From Marivivens donghaensis (GTDB lineage Bacteria; Pseudomonadota; Alphaproteobacteria; Rhodobacterales; Rhodobacteraceae), in contig NZ_JAUFRA010000005.1 in assembly GCF_030410045.1 (NCBI RefSeq), positions 186,001 to 250,000 of the forward strand: DNA of 64,000 nucleotides. The letters run 5' to 3'. Below the pieces are notes generated by a model. It worked only from the letters and a program-made list of their open reading frames with translations. It did not search any database and was not told the origin of the DNA. The first letter of the stretch is position 1, and each line of letters begins with the position of its first letter. Shown piece by piece: positions 51,850 through 60,966 of the stretch. The translations under genes were made by a program, and so were the position numbers.

Positions 51850-53154
51850 ATGATCCCTCGCTATTCCCGCCCTGAAATGGTCTCCATCTGGGAACCTGCA
51901 ACCAAATTCAAAATCTGGTACGAGATCGAGGCACACGCCTGTGACGCCATGGCCGATCTGGGCGTTATCCCCCGCGAAAACGCTGATGCGGTTTGGAAAG
52001 CCAAAGACGTAGAGTTTGATGTCGCCCGCATCGACGAAATCGAAGCAGTCACCAAACACGACGTGATCGCGTTCCTGACACACCTTGCAGAACATGTAGG
52101 CTCTGAAGAGGCTCGTTTCGTTCACCAAGGTATGACCTCCTCGGACGTCCTCGACACCTGCTTGAACGTTCAGTTGGTTCGCGCGTCTGACATCCTGATC
52201 AAAGACATGGAAGCCCTGCTCGCAGCGCTTAAGAAGCGCTCGATGGAGCATAAAAACACCGTTCGCGTTGGCCGCAGCCACGGCATCCACGCAGAGCCGA
52301 CCACTATGGGTCTGACCTTTGCACGCTTCTACGCTGAGATGGACCGCAACCTTGCGCGTCTGAAACTCGCTCGTGAAGAAATCGCAACTGGCGCAATTTC
52401 GGGCGCTGTTGGCACCTTCGCAAACATCGACCCCCGCGTTGAAGAGCACGTCTGCGCGAAACTCGGCCTGAACCCAGAGCCGATCAGCACCCAAGTGATC
52501 CCGCGCGACCGTCACGCGATGTTCTTTGCAACGCTCGGCGTGATCGCATCCTCTATCGAAAACGTAGCGATCGAAATCCGTCACATGCAGCGCACCGAAG
52601 TTCTTGAGGGCGCAGAGTTCTTCTCGATGGGTCAAAAAGGCTCGTCGGCGATGCCGCACAAAAAGAACCCTGTTCTGACCGAAAACCTCACAGGTCTGGC
52701 GCGTCTGGTTCGTATGTCAGTCATTCCTGCGATGGAAAACGTCGCCCTCTGGCACGAGCGTGATATTTCGCACTCCTCCGTTGAGCGTGCGATTGGCCCA
52801 GATGCCACCATCACCCTCGACTTTGCCCTGAACCGTCTGACCGGCGTTGTCGATAAAATGCTCATCTTCCCGCAGAACATGCTGGATAACATGAACAAAT
52901 TCCCGGGTCTGGTGATGTCGCAGCGCGTTCTGCTGGCCCTGACCCAAGCAGGCGTATCACGCGAGGACGCATATTCCATGGTTCAGCGCAACGCGTTGAA
53001 AGTCTGGGAAGACCGCGTTGATTTCCGTGAACAACTGCTCGCAGACGAGGATGTTGTGAACGCGCTTGGCGTTGATGCGATCAACGAAAAATTCGACATG
53101 GACTACCACACCAAACACGTGGACACGATCTTTAAGCGCGTGTTCGGCGCATAA
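51850..53154 (+). CDS. purB: Adenylosuccinate lyase
   Basis: 434 residues, beginning MIPRYSRPEMVSIWEPATKFKIWYEIE. The fumarase/aspartase signature GSSAMPHKKNP and the earlier TSSDVLDT and GRSHGIHAEPT complete the active site. It acts twice in purine synthesis. The start at 51850 is preferred: the 44 residues encoded upstream in frame are unlike the family. Confidence 0.97.
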   Translation: MIPRYSRPEMVSIWEPATKFKIWYEIEAHACDAMADLGVIPRENADAVWKAKDVEFDVARIDEIEAVTKHDVIAFLTHLAEHVGSEEARFVHQGMTSSDVLDTCLNVQLVRASDILIKDMEALLAALKKRSMEHKNTVRVGRSHGIHAEPTTMGLTFARFYAEMDRNLARLKLAREEIATGAISGAVGTFANIDPRVEEHVCAKLGLNPEPISTQVIPRDRHAMFFATLGVIASSIENVAIEIRHMQRTEVLEGAEFFSMGQKGSSAMPHKKNPVLTENLTGLARLVRMSVIPAMENVALWHERDISHSSVERAIGPDATITLDFALNRLTGVVDKMLIFPQNMLDNMNKFPGLVMSQRVLLALTQAGVSREDAYSMVQRNALKVWEDRVDFREQLLADEDVVNALGVDAINEKFDMDYHTKHVDTIFKRVFGA

Positions 53155-53161
53155 TCGGATC

Positions 53162-53183
53162 GGGGGCCTTCGGGCCCCCTTTT
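53162..53183 (+). terminator. purB terminator
   Basis: GGGGGCC-TTCG-GGCCCCC followed by TTTT. Confidence 0.85.
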
Positions 53184-53244
53184 CATTTGGGGCTAACGGT
53201 TTTTTCACCTTTCCAACCGATCCTTGGGCGGAAAGGAGACCACA

Positions 53245-54276
53245 ATGCCCGATGGATCACAGCTCCCCCCGATTGCGCATCTGACCCGCCGTCAAAAGGC
53301 GGCGCTGTTGGTGCAATATCTGATGGCGGACGGGCAGACGCTGAACCTCTCTGACATGCCAGAGGACGCGCAAATCGCCCTCACCCGCGAGATCGCCGAT
53401 ATCGGCATGGTGGATCGGGCAACGGTGGATCATGTGGTGATCGAATTCCTAGACGAGATGGACCGCCTCGGCCTCACGGGGCCCGGTGGTATCTCTGCCG
53501 CTCTTGATGCGTTGTCAGGACAACTCAGCGCAGGGACCACGGCGCGGCTCAACGACGAACTCTCTGGCACCGACCCGTGGCGGCAGATTTGCAAGCTAGA
53601 GGTCGATCAGATCGTCCCTCTGGTCAATGCAGAGGCAATAGAAGTCTGCGCGATCACCCTGTCGAAACTCCCCGTTGATAAGGCCGCCCAAGTGCTAGGC
53701 CGCATTGCGGGCGAACGGGCGCGGCGGATCACCTATACGATGTCGCTGACCACAGGCGTAGCGCCCGAAACCGTCCTGCGGATTGGCACCGCTTTGATTG
53801 GCGATTACGGCAAACCGCGCGAAACGGCCTTTGCCCAGCCTGCCCCACGGCACCTCGGTGCGATCCTCACGGCGAGCGGCGCTGACCTGCGCGACAGTCT
53901 TTTGTCCGATCTGCAGGACGATGATCCCGTTTTCACCGCGCAGGTTCGGCAGGCGATCTTTACCTTTGCCGACATCCCTGCCCGCCTGCCCCCGCCCGAC
54001 GTGCCCAAAGTACTACGCGCTGCGGATCAGGCGGATGTGGTGGCGGCGCTGGCCCATGCGGTAGCGGCGGGTGGCGCGCTAGAGGCTGGGGCAGACTATC
54101 TCCTTGCGAACCTGTCGCAACGGGTGGCGGACCAGATCAAGGATGAGATGGCGGAGCGCGGCACCCCACGCAAGGCAGATGGCGAGGCAGCCCAGACCCG
54201 AATGACCGCCGTCATCCAGAAATTGGCCGAAACGGGCGATATAACGCTCTTTTCTACGGGAGAGGACGCTGCGTGA
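53245..54276 (+). CDS. FliG-like protein outside a flagellar cluster
   Basis: 343 residues. It starts MPDGSQLPPIAHLTRRQKAALLVQYLM, close to the FliG N-domain opening. The central region contains armadillo-like helical repeats. The end, ADQIKDEMAERGTPRKADGEAAQTRMTAVIQKLAETGDITLF, matches the FliG C-domain that builds the flagellar switch. GGAAAGGAGA precedes the ATG. No other flagellar gene is in the window, so it is either a detached fliG or a paralogue. Confidence 0.8.
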   Translation: MPDGSQLPPIAHLTRRQKAALLVQYLMADGQTLNLSDMPEDAQIALTREIADIGMVDRATVDHVVIEFLDEMDRLGLTGPGGISAALDALSGQLSAGTTARLNDELSGTDPWRQICKLEVDQIVPLVNAEAIEVCAITLSKLPVDKAAQVLGRIAGERARRITYTMSLTTGVAPETVLRIGTALIGDYGKPRETAFAQPAPRHLGAILTASGADLRDSLLSDLQDDDPVFTAQVRQAIFTFADIPARLPPPDVPKVLRAADQADVVAALAHAVAAGGALEAGADYLLANLSQRVADQIKDEMAERGTPRKADGEAAQTRMTAVIQKLAETGDITLFSTGEDAA

Positions 54277-54343
54277 TCCATCGTGCTGCTTGAGATTGCG
54301 GAGCCAGCCCTTTATCTGAGGGGCAGACCGCACAGGATGGCAC

Positions 54344-55270
54344 ATGGCCCAAACTCAAGAGACCGACCTCGGCACACGCGCCGATTGGATCATTGACCGC
54401 ATTTTGCGCGGCATGATCGGTGGGCTAATGCGTCTGCCTTACGAGACGCGCGTGGCGCTCATGGGGGCCGTCACAAAGCGGGTCATCGGGCCTATCGCGG
54501 GCTACCGCAAACGGGCGCTGGCTAACCTGTCGTTGATTTTCCCTGACATGTCAGACGCCGAAAAATCCCGTATTGCTGACGGCGTGCTGGACAACGTGGG
54601 CCGCACCTTGATCGAAAACTATTCATGGCAGGAATTCGGTCAACGCCTTGCTCGGGCCGAGATCAGCGGCGATGGCATGGCGGCCGTCGAAGAGGCCCGC
54701 GCAACTGGCCGTCCGATCCTCTTTATCACGGGGCATTTCGGCAACCACGAGGCCCCGCGTCAGGTGCTCACGAACAAAGGTTACATCATCGGCGGCCTCT
54801 ACCGACCGATGAAGAACGCCTATTTCAACGATCACTACGCCAGCACAATGACCGAACTCTCTGGCCCCGTCTTTGCCCAAGGGCGGCGCGGCACGGCAGG
54901 GTTTGCAAAACATCTGCGTGGTGGCGGCATGGGCACGCTGTTGTTTGATGTGGCCGTGCCTGATGGGGTTTTGTTGGATTTCGTCGGACATCCCGCGATG
55001 ACCGCGACCTCTGCCGCCGATATTGCACTGCGGATGGATGCGCTCTTGGTGCCCTATTTCGGGATCCGACAGGCCGATGGTGTGAGTTTTGACGTAGCCG
55101 TTGAGACGCCCATCGAACACACGACCCCTGAACAGATGATGGCAGAGGCGACCGCTCGACTAGAGGCCCGCGTCAGGGCCAACCCCGAACAGTGGTTCTG
55201 GGTGCATAACCGTTGGAAGCCTCAGCGCACGCGCCCTGCCGATACGATCAACCCTGGCCCAGGTTCCTGA
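54344..55270 (+). CDS. Lipid A biosynthesis acyltransferase, LpxL/HtrB-like
   Basis: 308 residues. The catalytic HxxxxE/D motif is in FITGHFGNHEAPR (residues ~126-138), followed by LYRPMKNAYFNDHY and a C-terminal EQWFWVHNRWKP, as in LpxL-family enzymes. It adds a secondary acyl chain to lipid A at the inner membrane. Its last 49 bases overlap the end of the convergent DUF1223 gene. Confidence 0.92.
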   Translation: MAQTQETDLGTRADWIIDRILRGMIGGLMRLPYETRVALMGAVTKRVIGPIAGYRKRALANLSLIFPDMSDAEKSRIADGVLDNVGRTLIENYSWQEFGQRLARAEISGDGMAAVEEARATGRPILFITGHFGNHEAPRQVLTNKGYIIGGLYRPMKNAYFNDHYASTMTELSGPVFAQGRRGTAGFAKHLRGGGMGTLLFDVAVPDGVLLDFVGHPAMTATSAADIALRMDALLVPYFGIRQADGVSFDVAVETPIEHTTPEQMMAEATARLEARVRANPEQWFWVHNRWKPQRTRPADTINPGPGS

Positions 55271-55926
55271 AGGATCACGACCGCTGGCGCGTCGCCTTCG
55301 ATGGTCACAGAGAGCGACAGCGGCGTGCGCGTGTCCCATTCGCCCAGATCGTCCCACGACGTGACGATATTCGTGTAATCAACGGTTTTTCCAGCGTTTT
55401 CACCGCGTTCAATATCGACCTGCGCATTGGGTTGATAACGAACAAGTTGCACCGTCAGCGGTGTTGCAAAGCTCTGCAGGGACTCGGCGGTTAGGGTCAG
55501 CGTATTGCCCGACCGCTCAAGATCCAGATCAATGCCATCGGCCATGATGATGTGACGGCGCATCAGCTCCATCAGTTCCATCGGGTGTGCGCCAACCACA
55601 TGGTCCACACCTCCGATCACGAACTGCGGCGTGTAGATGGTCCGCTCGCCTGCTTGGGCGGCGTAGCGTTTCTGGCGTTCGGTAAAGGCCGGATTGGCAA
55701 AGCTATCAGCCCAGCCGATGTAATCCCAATAGTCCACATGCAGCGCCAGCGGGATCACATCATCGCTCTGCGCCAATTCTGCGAGAATTTCATCGGCAGG
55801 CGGACAGGACGAACAGCCCTGAGAGGTGAACAATTCAACAATAATGGGGGGATGATCATCCGCATGGGCAACTGCAGGCAGGGTCATAGCCAAGCCACAC
55901 ATCACCGATCCCAAAAGCTGTCGCAT
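55222..55926 (-). CDS. DUF1223 exported thioredoxin-like protein
   Basis: 234 residues with a signal peptide (to about residue 22, AVAHA). The mature part starts PPIIVELFTSQGCSSCPPADEILAELA with a CSSC motif, then LALHVDYWDYIGW and YTPQFVIGGVDHVVGA, the DUF1223 pattern. A periplasmic redox function is likely but unproven. Confidence 0.9.
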   Translation of the reverse strand: MRQLLGSVMCGLAMTLPAVAHADDHPPIIVELFTSQGCSSCPPADEILAELAQSDDVIPLALHVDYWDYIGWADSFANPAFTERQKRYAAQAGERTIYTPQFVIGGVDHVVGAHPMELMELMRRHIIMADGIDLDLERSGNTLTLTAESLQSFATPLTVQLVRYQPNAQVDIERGENAGKTVDYTNIVTSWDDLGEWDTRTPLSLSVTIEGDAPAVVILQEPGPGLIVSAGRVR

Positions 55927-56059
55927 GTTTACATCCGTGTTCGTTTCCTAAGACCGATTTAGCGCAACACGCTCACACTCTCCAATCAATGAATTGCGAG
56001 ACTTTGACATGATTGCACAGAGGACACGATTTTTAGGGGCAACGTCTGTGCGAATACGC

Positions 56060-57151
56060 TCAGGCGGTTTCACGTTCCGGCCGACGGGACAGAGGCGATT
56101 TTCGGTCGAGTAGCCCCTCGCGCTCCATCGCCCACCGCAGGAGTTCCGCCTCTCGCGCGGTCAAGCACATACGGGCCGCAGGGCCATAATGTTCCCACCC
56201 GCCACGCAGCACAGGAAACACATCGAGGAGCGCGGCACGGTCGGCCTCTGAAATGGTTTTGATCGCTTCAGGTCCGGGCAAGAGGCTTTCACTCAGCAAA
56301 CCATCCGCCATCACAATATCGTGCTGGTCGAGCGCGAAATGGACGTAATGCGCGAGCGCCCGTGGCTCTGACCGAATGAGGTCGCCATCGATTAAATGTT
56401 TCGCGGCGACGAGCACGTCCTCTTCGCCAAAGAGCAGTTCAACAAAGGGGCCGTGGATCATCAAACGGTGATTTGGCGAGACGTAGACTGGCACTTCGTT
56501 ATCCAAGACACCCGTTGCGATCCGAACCGGCGCATTTTTCCCAACGCCAAGGATCGTGTTTTGCCCAACCCAGCGGATCGGTTGCAACCCGTGGTCCATG
56601 GTTTCGACCAGATCACCCACGCGCAATTGCTGCACAGGCACCCAGCCCCGCGCAGTCTGGATCGTTGTCCCAGCGAGGTAACAGACGAACATCTGATCAA
56701 CGCCGGCGGTATAAATCCCTGTGTATTCAACGCCGTTCCATGTGCCTATGGTGACAGAGGAGACCGCGGAATAGTGACCCTGCGGGATCGACGAATCCAT
56801 GAGGCGGTAACCCCATGTGCCATCAGTGAACAACGTGACCTCAATATCGAGGCCCGTGATCACCTGACCGTTCATCACAATAGACGAATTGGTGTAGAGC
56901 GCGATTTCCTGCGGGTAGAGGTTCTTCGTCGGGCCAATGATATAGTCGCCCGCGTATCGTAACGGCCCGCCGTCTAGGTCATCGTCGTTGACGACGCCGT
57001 CATTGTCGCCATCACGAATGGTATATTCGATGTAGTATGGGTTGTTGATCGTGTAGCCGTTCAGGCTCTCATCAAGAACGTCTTGAGAGAGAAACTCTGG
57101 GAAAGGGAACGACGTTGGAAAATACCAACCCCAACTGAGCGTGTCGACCAT
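56060..57151 (-). CDS. Hint-domain secreted-type protein
   Basis: 363 residues. The N-terminal ~150 residues form a beta-rich segment with an acidic RDGDNDGVVNDDDLDGG stretch (possible calcium binding). A Hint domain starts at Cys157 (CYLAGTTIQTARGWVPVQQLRVGDLVETMDHGLQPIRWVG), with YVSPNHRLMI further on. It ends in a helical tail. Such proteins are abundant in Rhodobacterales and often secreted without a classical signal; the function is unknown. Confidence 0.87.
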   Translation of the reverse strand: MVDTLSWGWYFPTSFPFPEFLSQDVLDESLNGYTINNPYYIEYTIRDGDNDGVVNDDDLDGGPLRYAGDYIIGPTKNLYPQEIALYTNSSIVMNGQVITGLDIEVTLFTDGTWGYRLMDSSIPQGHYSAVSSVTIGTWNGVEYTGIYTAGVDQMFVCYLAGTTIQTARGWVPVQQLRVGDLVETMDHGLQPIRWVGQNTILGVGKNAPVRIATGVLDNEVPVYVSPNHRLMIHGPFVELLFGEEDVLVAAKHLIDGDLIRSEPRALAHYVHFALDQHDIVMADGLLSESLLPGPEAIKTISEADRAALLDVFPVLRGGWEHYGPAARMCLTAREAELLRWAMEREGLLDRKSPLSRRPERETA

Positions 57152-57370
57152 ACCGCAAAAACCTCATGACTATACAGGATCTGTAACGGCAGCATCTGTG
57201 GCAAATTTAGTGCCAAGTTCGGCGAGGATCCCGAATGAGGTGCGCTTTGCGGTCGCAGCATTGAATACACAAATTATCCACAGGGTTGCCCACCCCTAAG
57301 TGGTTCTATCCACAGGCTTACCCCCTGAATCCGATTTGCCGAATCCACAGGGGGGTGGTCGATTTGGGGG

Positions 57371-57835
57371 ATGGATATTCAACTCTCCCACCTGCGTCTT
57401 TCTGCCGACGACGCCTACCCGCCCCTGCCGGAAAACCGCGCCTACGCGCTGGTCATCATCGCGCATGAGGAAACCTCGGCCTACTGGCGTCGGGGTTTGG
57501 CGGAAAAGATGGCTGTGGGGGCCTGCGTTCAGGCGAATATCTGGGGCAGCGATGCCGAAGAGTGGTGCGCAGACATCGACGCCGCCAACGCGCTGTCGAT
57601 CATGACCGAAGAACGGGCCGAATATTTCCCCGACATCGAGGTCTCTAGCCAGTCGTCGCGCGTGATTGACGATGTGTTCGACTTTGCCACAGCGCAGATG
57701 CACACGTCAGAGGCCGAAGAGCTCAGCCTCTTGATCGTGTTGGAAATTGGTGAACCTGCGTGGCGCTATGATCTGTCGGGCATGGCCTGCCGTGCCGCCC
57801 GCGATTGGGGCGCCATGGCGGCCTATGCCTGCTGA
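57371..57835 (+). CDS. Unrecognised cytoplasmic protein
   Basis: 154 residues, beginning MDIQLSHLRLSADDAYPPLPENRAYALVIIAHEETSAYWRRGLAEKMAVGACVQANIWG. Acidic, with no TM or signal segment; the alternation of strands and helices suggests a compact alpha/beta fold. I cannot assign a family. It ends one base before the convergent ccmG stop. Confidence 0.75.
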   Translation: MDIQLSHLRLSADDAYPPLPENRAYALVIIAHEETSAYWRRGLAEKMAVGACVQANIWGSDAEEWCADIDAANALSIMTEERAEYFPDIEVSSQSSRVIDDVFDFATAQMHTSEAEELSLLIVLEIGEPAWRYDLSGMACRAARDWGAMAAYAC

Positions 57836-58375
57836 TCAGTTCCCAAGCGCCTTTTGCAACTCTGGTAAAAACCGTTCTTCGTAGTCAGTGCCGATCAGCG
57901 GCCCTGCAAAACGGTAGAGAACCGTGCCGTCACCATCGACGATGAAGGTCTCTGGTGGGGCGGTCACACCCCAGTCGATGCTGCCGCGCCCTGTGGCGTC
58001 AAACCCCGTCGCAAAGAACGGATTGCCCAGTTCGGTCAGATAATCGCTCGCCGCGCCTTGGGTGTCGCGGAAGTTCACGCCAGCCACGCGGTAGCCCTGC
58101 TCGGCCAATTCATGCAGCACAGGATGTTCGGCACGGCACGGCGGGCACCAGCTTGCCCAGAAGTTCACCAGCGTCACTTCGCCCGACCGCAGCATCTCTG
58201 GCGTCAATTGGACGGTGCCCTCTAGCGCCTCTGTCGGCAGGGCCGGAGCCTCTTTACCGATAAAGGTCGACGGGAGTTTGTCGTCGTTGCCAAAATACAT
58301 ACCGCTGAAAAACAGCCCCGCGATCCCTGCAAAGATCACAGGGGGTAGGATTGCCAATACCGGAACCTTAGCCAT
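57836..58375 (-). CDS. ccmG: Cytochrome c biogenesis thiol:disulfide protein CcmG/DsbE
   Basis: 179 residues with an N-terminal membrane anchor (VLAILPPVIFAGIAGLFFSGMYF) and a periplasmic thioredoxin domain, active site FWASWCPPCRAEHPVL and ETFIVDGDGTVLYR. It reduces the apocytochrome CXXCH thiols or CcmH. ATG 58375 overlaps the end of ccmD. Confidence 0.95.
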   Translation of the reverse strand: MAKVPVLAILPPVIFAGIAGLFFSGMYFGNDDKLPSTFIGKEAPALPTEALEGTVQLTPEMLRSGEVTLVNFWASWCPPCRAEHPVLHELAEQGYRVAGVNFRDTQGAASDYLTELGNPFFATGFDATGRGSIDWGVTAPPETFIVDGDGTVLYRFAGPLIGTDYEERFLPELQKALGN

Positions 58376-58517
58376 GTTTCGTCTCAACCTCTTCAAGCCG
58401 TTTCTTTGCGGCGCGGCTCTGTTTCAGGCTCACCAGCGCGAGGGCGGCCAAAAGGCCGATCGTCACGCCGTAAGACAGCCAGATATGAAGCGTGTGTTTG
58501 CCGAAATCGACCATCAT
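58368..58517 (-). CDS. ccmD: Heme exporter protein CcmD
   Basis: 49 residues: MMVDFGKHTLHIWLSYGVTI, one TM helix (about 13-35), then a charged KQSRAAKKRLEEVETKHG tail. Size, position between ccmC and ccmG, and the HIWLSYG motif identify it. It overlaps ccmC by ATGA and the ccmG start by 8 bases. CcmD helps release heme-loaded CcmE from CcmABC. Confidence 0.9.
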   Translation of the reverse strand: MMVDFGKHTLHIWLSYGVTIGLLAALALVSLKQSRAAKKRLEEVETKHG

Positions 58518-59245
58518 GCAGCCCTCCGAGCCCGCGCCTCAAGCGCATCAGCGCGCCGTAGACGGATATGTGTGTTGGTTCGGATCAAAACCAATGCGAC
58601 AAAAAAGAGCCCAAAGCCCACCATCGAAATCACCGCAGGCCACCAGAACGACGCGTCGATGTTGGTTTCACGGTCGGCAGAGAATGTCGCGGTTTGGTGC
58701 AGGCCCTTGCCCCAGAACATCGCCGCATAGCGCGAGAGCACCGCAAAGACCGACCCCACGATGCAGAGGACCGAAGTCAGGTCGGCAGCGGTATCGTTGT
58801 CCTCAATCGCGGTCCAGAGGGCCATGTAGCCGATGTAGAACAGGAACAGGATCAGGAACGATGTAAGGCGCGGCTCCCATGCCCACCATGTACCCCATGT
58901 CGGTTGGCCCCAGATCGCGCCCGTTGCCAGAGCAATCACCGTCATGATCGCGCCAATCGGTGCCGCCGCCCGCGCCGCAAGCGCCGAGACGTGGTGACGG
59001 CGGATCAGCCAGATCAACGAGGCGACCAGCATCATCATCCAGCCGTTAATCGCCATTAGTGCGGAAGGCACATGGACGAAGAGGATTTTGACCGAGTGCT
59101 CGAACTGGTCGGCTGCTGGGGTGTTGAACAGGCCCCAGAGCAAGCCAACTATGATCAGCAGCATCGACCCGCCAAAGATCCACGGGATCAGTGGCGCCGT
59201 CGTGGCCATAAATTTCTTGGGGTTTGCATATTCCCAGATCGACAT
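58514..59245 (-). CDS. ccmC: Heme handling protein CcmC
   Basis: 243 residues with six TM helices. The tryptophan-rich signature WGTWWAWEPRLTS lies between helices, and flanking His residues (VHVPSALMAIN and another later) coordinate heme. It attaches heme to CcmE. Start ATG 59245 (MSIWEYANPKKFMA); the frame to 59317 runs into ccmB. Confidence 0.96.
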   Translation of the reverse strand: MSIWEYANPKKFMATTAPLIPWIFGGSMLLIIVGLLWGLFNTPAADQFEHSVKILFVHVPSALMAINGWMMMLVASLIWLIRRHHVSALAARAAAPIGAIMTVIALATGAIWGQPTWGTWWAWEPRLTSFLILFLFYIGYMALWTAIEDNDTAADLTSVLCIVGSVFAVLSRYAAMFWGKGLHQTATFSADRETNIDASFWWPAVISMVGFGLFFVALVLIRTNTHIRLRRADALEARARRAA

Positions 59246-59264
59246 GATGTCCCCTTTTGTTGTC

Positions 59265-59921
59265 TTAGCGCAGGTTGACCCGCAGTGCCGCAGCACTGGC
59301 GAATGGCAATAGCGCAAAAGCCCCCGCAGTAATACCCGCCAGCATCACAAAGGGCGTTGTCACATCCATCCCAGCCGCGCCACGGCGCACCGCTTCGGCC
59401 CCAAAGACCAGCGTCGGGACATATAGCGGCAAAACCAGAAGCGACAGCAAGAGGCCACCACGCCGCAGTCCGACGGTCAGCGCCGCACCAAAGGTGCCGA
59501 TGATCGACAGTGCAGGCGTGCCGAGTGCTAGCGAGATGAACAGATAGCCATAGGCCTCTGAATTCATGTGTAAAAGAACACCCAAGAGCGGCGCCGCGAG
59601 GGTCAGCGGTAGACCCGTGGTCAGCCAATGAGCAATCGCTTTGATTAATGCTGCGCCTTCAAGCGGCAGCGGCGATGTCGCGAGGAGCGCCAAAGAGCCA
59701 TCTTCGTAATCCAGCGCGAAAATCCGGTCGAGTGACAGAAGGCAAGCGAGCAGTGCCGCGACCCATAGGATACCCGGCGCGATAGGCTCTAACACCGACG
59801 CATCAGGCCCCACGCCAAAGGGGATCAGCACCACGACAATCAAAAAGAACGCAAGGCCAAGGCCGAACCCGCCCCCTGCCCGCACCGCAAGCCAAAGGTC
59901 GCGTTTTAGGAGCGCGATCAC
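59265..59921 (-). CDS. ccmB: Heme exporter membrane protein CcmB
   Basis: 218 residues, six TM helices, with the CcmB pattern LLACLLSLDRIFALDYEDGSLALLATSPLPLEGAALIKAIAHWL. It is the membrane part of the CcmAB ATPase. Overlaps ccmA by ATGA. Confidence 0.96.
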   Translation of the reverse strand: MIALLKRDLWLAVRAGGGFGLGLAFFLIVVVLIPFGVGPDASVLEPIAPGILWVAALLACLLSLDRIFALDYEDGSLALLATSPLPLEGAALIKAIAHWLTTGLPLTLAAPLLGVLLHMNSEAYGYLFISLALGTPALSIIGTFGAALTVGLRRGGLLLSLLVLPLYVPTLVFGAEAVRRGAAGMDVTTPFVMLAGITAGAFALLPFASAAALRVNLR

Positions 59922-60535
59922 AAGAACGCCTCGTCGCTGCCACCAGATTGATCAGCCGAGGCACGGAACGGCTCTAAGTCAAGTTCGGGCGCATCAAGGC
60001 CAAGGTCGATATGGGTCGCGATAACCGCGATGCCGCCTTTGGCCAGATGTTGATCACGGATGAAATCCGCAAAAAGGTTCACCGAGAACCGATCTAACGA
60101 CACCGTCGGTTCATCCAAGAACAGCACCTTGCGCCCGATCACACCGAGCCGCGACAGACCTAGACGCCGCTTTTGCCCTGCGGATAAGGTGCCCGCCATG
60201 CGGTGGCGCAGATCAACCAGATCAAAGGCCTCGTAAATGGTGTCAGGCACAGGATTGCCGTAAACCTCGGCCCAGAAGCTCAGGTTTTCTTCGACGCTCA
60301 GCTGCGCTTTGATCCCGTCCGCGTGGCTGGCATAGGCGGCCTGATCGTCGGGCAGGTCAATGTCACCGCTCAATGCAGGTTGCAGCCCCGCGAGCGTCCG
60401 CAAGAGCGTGGTTTTCCCGATGCCATTAGCACCGCGCAGAACCAGCGCCTGCCCCGCCTCGACCGTGAACGACACGCCAGCGAGGACAGGAACCCCACCG
60501 CGCGCGCAGGCCAGATCAGTGACCGCGAGCCGCAT
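59918..60535 (-). CDS. ccmA: Heme exporter ATP-binding protein CcmA
   Basis: 205 residues. Walker A GANGIGKTTLLRTLAGL, signature LSAGQKRRLGLSRL, Walker B VLFLDEP. ATP hydrolysis drives release of holo-CcmE. First gene of the ccm block; overlaps the Mth938-like gene by TGATG. Confidence 0.96.
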   Translation of the reverse strand: MRLAVTDLACARGGVPVLAGVSFTVEAGQALVLRGANGIGKTTLLRTLAGLQPALSGDIDLPDDQAAYASHADGIKAQLSVEENLSFWAEVYGNPVPDTIYEAFDLVDLRHRMAGTLSAGQKRRLGLSRLGVIGRKVLFLDEPTVSLDRFSVNLFADFIRDQHLAKGGIAVIATHIDLGLDAPELDLEPFRASADQSGGSDEAFL

Positions 60536-60888
60536 CAGACGGGGATCAAGGCCAGCGCGACGCGGCGGCCTTCGGACAAGAGGACGTTATAGGTGCGGCA
60601 GGCCGCGGGCGACGACATCGGTTCAGCGCCGATACCCGCCTCTTCTAACGCGGTGCGAAGGGCGGCGGGCAAATGCGCGATCTCTGCGCCTGTGCCGACA
60701 AAGACCACATCAACCGCGTCTTTGAGCGCCAAGAGCGCCTCAACGTCGTCATAGCCGCCCCAAGAGGACACGCCTGTGGAGGTCACGACCAGCGGGCCCT
60801 CAAAGACCTCACCACCGATGCGGAAAAAACCGGGACCATAGCCATCAACGGGCTTGGCATCGGAATAAACGACCTCGTTCAAACGCAT
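60535..60888 (-). CDS. Mth938-domain (DUF498) protein
   Basis: 117 residues: GYGPGFFRIGGEVFEGPLVVTSTGVSSWGG, VVFVGTGAEIAHLP and PMSSPAACRTYNVLLSEGRRVALALIPV are typical of the MTH938/NDUFAF3 family. The eukaryotic relative helps assemble complex I; the bacterial role is uncertain. The gene is placed between secF and ccmA, as in other alphaproteobacteria. Confidence 0.88.
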   Translation of the reverse strand: MRLNEVVYSDAKPVDGYGPGFFRIGGEVFEGPLVVTSTGVSSWGGYDDVEALLALKDAVDVVFVGTGAEIAHLPAALRTALEEAGIGAEPMSSPAACRTYNVLLSEGRRVALALIPV

Positions 60889-60966
60889 GTCTTATCCTCT
60901 TTGCTCAGTGCCTGTTACAGCGCCGTGTCCGCTTGGGGTTTGAGATAGCTCAATCCCCAAGAAAAA

